Shown one piece after another: positions 61,155-64,000 of a stretch of DNA of 64,000 nt (positions are counted from its first letter, which is position 1; the number at the start of each line of letters is the position of its first letter). Below the pieces are notes generated by a model. The model saw nothing but the letters and a program-made list of their open reading frames with translations. It was not told where the DNA came from and did not search any database. The position numbers were made by a program, and so were the translations under genes. This DNA comes from Asticcacaulis sp. YBE204 (GTDB taxonomy: Bacteria; Pseudomonadota; Alphaproteobacteria; Caulobacterales; Caulobacteraceae): positions 1 to 64,000 of the forward strand of contig NZ_AWGF01000015.1 in NCBI RefSeq assembly GCF_000495855.1, written 5' to 3'.

Positions 61155-61700
61155 TTAGTAAGAACTGGCCTCGGCGGCAGCCGCCTCGGCCATGAGGGCA
61201 GCATACTTGCCCATCGGGGCGAAGCCGTTCTTGACCTTGGTTTCGCGCGGGGCATCGTTACGACGGGCGACGATGTCGGCGTCGATATCGATGCGGCGGT
61301 TCTTGATGTCAATCGTCAAGGTGTCGAAGTTCTGAACATAGCGGATCGCCTTGCCGACGTGACCAATGACGATCCCGTTGCTCGACGGGGCGAAACGACC
61401 GTTCGAGATCAGGGCGATATCACGCAGACCCGCCGTCTCGATGGCGGCGAAGATGGCCGACATTTCGGCATCATCCGCAGCGGCGATGACGATGGCTTCC
61501 CCGTGCGCGACGCGGCCCTGTTCGATCCCGGCGATGGCGTCCGATTCCATGGCGAAGACGCGGGTGCGGGCTTCGTGCGGGTCGCGCTCGAAACCGCCAC
61601 CGGTCATCACGCAGCCTTCGGGCGACAGCGAACCGTGCAGAATCACGAAGTTCGAGCTGGAGAAGGCGGCGGGGTCGATGATGCGGGTCTGAGCGTTCAT
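61155..61700 (-). CDS. Stand-alone protein resembling the C-terminal domain of dihydroxy-acid dehydratase
   Basis: 181 residues. FVILHGSLSPEGCVMTGGG, ARTRVFAMESDAIAGIEQG, RDIALISNGRFAPSSNGIVIGHVG and DTLTIDIKNRRIDIDADIVARRN run parallel to the C-terminal swivel domain of IlvD/Edd proteins. The catalytic N-terminal part with the iron-sulfur cysteines is absent, so it cannot be a dehydratase on its own. The full ilvD is divergent at 62340. The gene precedes ilvC on the same strand. It may be a regulatory or assembly partner, or a decayed copy; the frame is intact. Confidence 0.72.
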   Translation of the reverse strand: MNAQTRIIDPAAFSSSNFVILHGSLSPEGCVMTGGGFERDPHEARTRVFAMESDAIAGIEQGRVAHGEAIVIAAADDAEMSAIFAAIETAGLRDIALISNGRFAPSSNGIVIGHVGKAIRYVQNFDTLTIDIKNRRIDIDADIVARRNDAPRETKVKNGFAPMGKYAALMAEAAAAEASSY

Positions 61701-61769
61701 GGCGAAGTCTCGATTTTAAAAGGGGTGTTACGCGTTACTAAGTGAGGTCTTAGGCTTTGGGCATGTACA

Positions 61770-61800
61770 AAAAAGCCCGCTCTGGTCAGGGAGCGGGAGG
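61770..61800 (-). terminator. Rho-independent terminator of the small membrane gene
   Basis: CCCGCTC at 61776-61782 pairs with GAGCGGG at 61791-61797. The minus strand continues with a T-run. It lies downstream of the small gene at 61836-62030. Confidence 0.8.
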
Positions 61801-61835
61801 ACGTATATTCCTCGAAAGGCGGGGTTAAACCTGCT

Positions 61836-62030
61836 CTACCACTCCGTGATCATAGGGCGTACAAGTACGCCTACGATAAGTAGGTTAATCAGGGTTACGA
61901 TGACGGCGGACGCGGCAAAGGACAGGTTCAGGGCCTTGGCCCGAACGTCCTGTTTTGCAGCGATGGCAATAGCCTTGCGCACGTGTGCGTCTCCGTCATC
62001 AGGGCCACAATGGTCCCGTGTTGCGATCAT
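61836..62030 (-). CDS. Small single-pass membrane protein
   Basis: 64 residues from ATG 62030. A polar N-terminal half (ATRDHCGPDDGDAHVRKAIA) is followed by a hydrophobic helix (FAASAVIVTLINLLIVGVLV) and a short tail ITEW. There is no recognised family. It has its own terminator and is divergent from ilvD. TTG at 62063 would add 11 residues. Confidence 0.5.
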   Translation of the reverse strand: MIATRDHCGPDDGDAHVRKAIAIAAKQDVRAKALNLSFAASAVIVTLINLLIVGVLVRPMITEW

Positions 62031-62339
62031 ATAGCCTGAAACCTTTTCAAATTGCAAAGGCAAAAACGCAAAAAATTTTCTTCAGGACGCGTTGCGGTGA
62101 ATTTATGAGGCAATAATTTTTCGCATATAGCCATAATTAGAAAATATATTTCCGATATGTTGGGTTCGGCAAAAATTTACCCTGCGACCCGGCGACTTCG
62201 CGCAACAGTTTCGCGGGCGCAAAAAAATGCAAATCGCGCCGGAATCCCGTCCTGTGGGTAAAAGCGGCGTCGGGGCGCTGTTGCAATTGGCTTCATTCGT
62301 TTTATATGGCCCAAATTATAAAGTCAGCCGAGGTTCATC

Positions 62340-64000
62340 ATGCCCGCCTATCGTTCCCGCACCACCACCTTCGGCCGCAACATGGCGGGCGCGCGGGCGC
62401 TCTGGCGCGCGACCGGCATGACCGACGCCGATTTCTCCAAGCCCATCATCGCGGTGGTCAATTCCTTCACGCAGTTCGTCCCCGGCCACGTCCACCTCAA
62501 GGACCTGGGCCAGCTGGTGGCGCGCGAGATCGAAAAGGCGGGCGGTGTCGCCAAGGAATTCAACACCATCGCGGTCGATGACGGTATCGCCATGGGCCAC
62601 GGCGGGATGCTCTATTCGCTGCCGTCGCGCGACCTGATCGCCGACTCGGTCGAATATATGGTCAATGCCCACTGCGCCGACGCCATGGTGTGCATCTCGA
62701 ACTGCGACAAAATCACACCGGGGATGCTGATGGCCGCCATGCGCCTCAATATCCCGTGCATCTTCGTCTCCGGCGGGCCGATGGAAGCGGGCAAGGTCGT
62801 GTGGCCGGACAAGGACGGCGTCAACCGGACCCACGCGCTTGATCTGGTCGACGCCATGGTTCAGGCCGCCGACGACCGTATCTCCGACGAACAGGTCGCC
62901 GCCGTCGAAGCCGCCGCCTGTCCGACCTGCGGGTCGTGTTCGGGCATGTTCACCGCCAATTCAATGAACTGCCTGACCGAAGCGCTCGGCCTGTCCCTGC
63001 CGGGTAACGGCACGACCCTGGCGACGCACTCCGACCGCGAAGCCCTGTTCTGCGAAGCCGGGCGCACCATCGTTGAAAACACGCGCCGTTACTATGAAAC
63101 CGACGACGCCTCGGTCCTGCCGCGCTCGATCGCCACGTTCGAAGCGTTCGAGAACGCCATGCGCCTCGATATCGCCATGGGTGGCTCGACCAATACCGTC
63201 CTGCACCTGCTGGCAGCGGCCAAGGAAGCGGGCGTCGACTTCACCATGCAGGACATCGACCGTTTGTCGCGCGTCACGCCGTGTCTGTGCAAGGTCGCGC
63301 CCGCCAATTCCGACGTCCATATCGAGGACGTCCACCGCGCCGGGGGCATCATCGGAATCTTAGGCGAACTGCACCGTGGCGGTATGCTGCACGGTGAACT
63401 GCCGACCGTGCACTCGCCGACGCTCGCCTCGGCCATCGCGCACTGGGATATCAAGACCTCGAACGACGAGCGCGTGGCGACCTTCTTCAAGGCGGCACCC
63501 GGTGGCGTGCGGACGACTCAGGCTTTTTCGCAAAGCCGCCGCTGGGACGAACTGGACACCAACCGTCAGACGGGCGTCATCCGCTCGGTCGAGCACGCCT
63601 TTACCAAGGACGGCGGCATCGCGGTGCTCTACGGCAATATCGCGGAAAACGGCTGTATTGTGAAAACGGCGGGCGTCGATGAGGACATCTGGCGCTTCAA
63701 CGGCATCGCGCGCGTGTTCGAGTCGCAGGAAGACGCGACGGCGGGCATTCTGAACAATAAGGTTGGACCGGGCGACGTGGTCATCATCCGCTACGAAGGC
63801 CCGCGCGGCGGTCCGGGGATGCAGGAAATGCTCTACCCGACCTCGTATCTGAAATCGAAGGGTCTGGGCAAGGTCTGCGCCCTGCTGACCGACGGGCGGT
63901 TCTCCGGCGGCACGTCGGGCCTTAGCATCGGCCATGCCTCGCCGGAAGCGGCGCAGGGCGGTCTGATCGCCCTGGTCGAAGAGGGCGACACCATCGAGAT
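62340..64000 (+). CDS. ilvD: Dihydroxy-acid dehydratase, 3' part cut by the window edge
   Basis: The frame opens with ATG 62340 (GAGGTTC upstream) and is open to the right edge, about 553 codons. Motifs: [35 protein letters not shown], the cluster cysteine in [13 protein letters not shown], and [18 protein letters not shown]. The C-terminal domain is visible to [16 protein letters not shown] and [14 protein letters not shown]. It dehydrates the dihydroxy acids in valine and isoleucine synthesis. It lies divergently from the rest of the cluster. The 276-bp region to its left (62064-62339) is AT-richer, holds no visible gene and should contain promoters. Confidence 0.95.
   Translation, partial: MPAYRSRTTTFGRNMAGARALWRATGMTDADFSKPIIAVVNSFTQFVPGHVHLKDLGQLVAREIEKAGGVAKEFNTIAVDDGIAMGHGGMLYSLPSRDLIADSVEYMVNAHCADAMVCISNCDKITPGMLMAAMRLNIPCIFVSGGPMEAGKVVWPDKDGVNRTHALDLVDAMVQAADDRISDEQVAAVEAAACPTCGSCSGMFTANSMNCLTEALGLSLPGNGTTLATHSDREALFCEAGRTIVENTRRYYETDDASVLPRSIATFEAFENAMRLDIAMGGSTNTVLHLLAAAKEAGVDFTMQDIDRLSRVTPCLCKVAPANSDVHIEDVHRAGGIIGILGELHRGGMLHGELPTVHSPTLASAIAHWDIKTSNDERVATFFKAAPGGVRTTQAFSQSRRWDELDTNRQTGVIRSVEHAFTKDGGIAVLYGNIAENGCIVKTAGVDEDIWRFNGIARVFESQEDATAGILNNKVGPGDVVIIRYEGPRGGPGMQEMLYPTSYLKSKGLGKVCALLTDGRFSGGTSGLSIGHASPEAAQGGLIALVEEGDTIE

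Overview
The window looks like chromosomal DNA of an alphaproteobacterium, most likely from the Caulobacteraceae (Caulobacter/Asticcacaulis-like). This is inferred from a ChpT-type phosphotransferase, a DUF2336 protein, many hybrid histidine kinases, a GC-rich coding style and plant-polymer enzymes. No 16S or marker search was possible. Genes run off both ends: cheB at the left edge and ilvD at the right.

Layout. (1) 0-4.9 kb, minus strand: chemotaxis genes cheA-cheW-cheY-cheB, preceded by chpT. (2) 5.1-11.7 kb, plus strand: cysK, a DUF2336 protein, and an exported GH106 rhamnosidase overlapping a GH28 polygalacturonase-like gene, which suggests rhamnogalacturonan breakdown. (3) 11.9-20.5 kb, minus strand: four exported protease-fold proteins. 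They are a trypsin-like protease, two caspase-fold proteins with cysteine-rich Sel1 repeats, and a papain-like protease. (4) 20.9-25.6 kb, plus strand: a glycosyltransferase, a GH130 phosphorylase and topoisomerase IB. (5) 25.8-35.5 kb, minus strand: a CheR-CheB-hybrid kinase operon, two more hybrid kinases, a lone receiver and an AT-rich island. (6) 35.5-39.6 kb: wrbA, small stress-like proteins, a divergent argS and a DUF4142 protein. (7) 39.7-46.8 kb, minus strand: a FecI-FecR-TonB receptor set followed by an S9 peptidase. (8) 47-50.8 kb, plus strand: a noncoding region that folds into five tandem Y-RNA-like units, then Ro60 (rsr), a small HTH protein and RNA ligase rtcB. (9) 50.9-51.7 kb: tRNA-Ala, yggT and a DUF167 gene. 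(10) 51.7-64 kb: nearly all of branched-chain amino acid synthesis on the minus strand, with ilvD divergent.

The most interesting item is the Ro60 locus. Five sequence units share a GUGGYGYAG box, a bulged U in an outer helix whose sequence changes between copies while pairing is kept, and a UUCC 3' box. Units 1 and 5 carry a T-arm, a capped acceptor helix and a D-arm in that order, which is a circularly permuted tRNA as in YrlA-type Y RNAs. The second is the exported caspase/trypsin/papain cluster, with shared DUF4384-like domains and a shared palindrome about 78 nt upstream of two start codons. The third is a set of intergenic inverted-repeat elements, three of which separate the genes of the leu operon.

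All structures, pairings and start choices were worked out by eye. Product names rest on recognised motifs, not on database searches.
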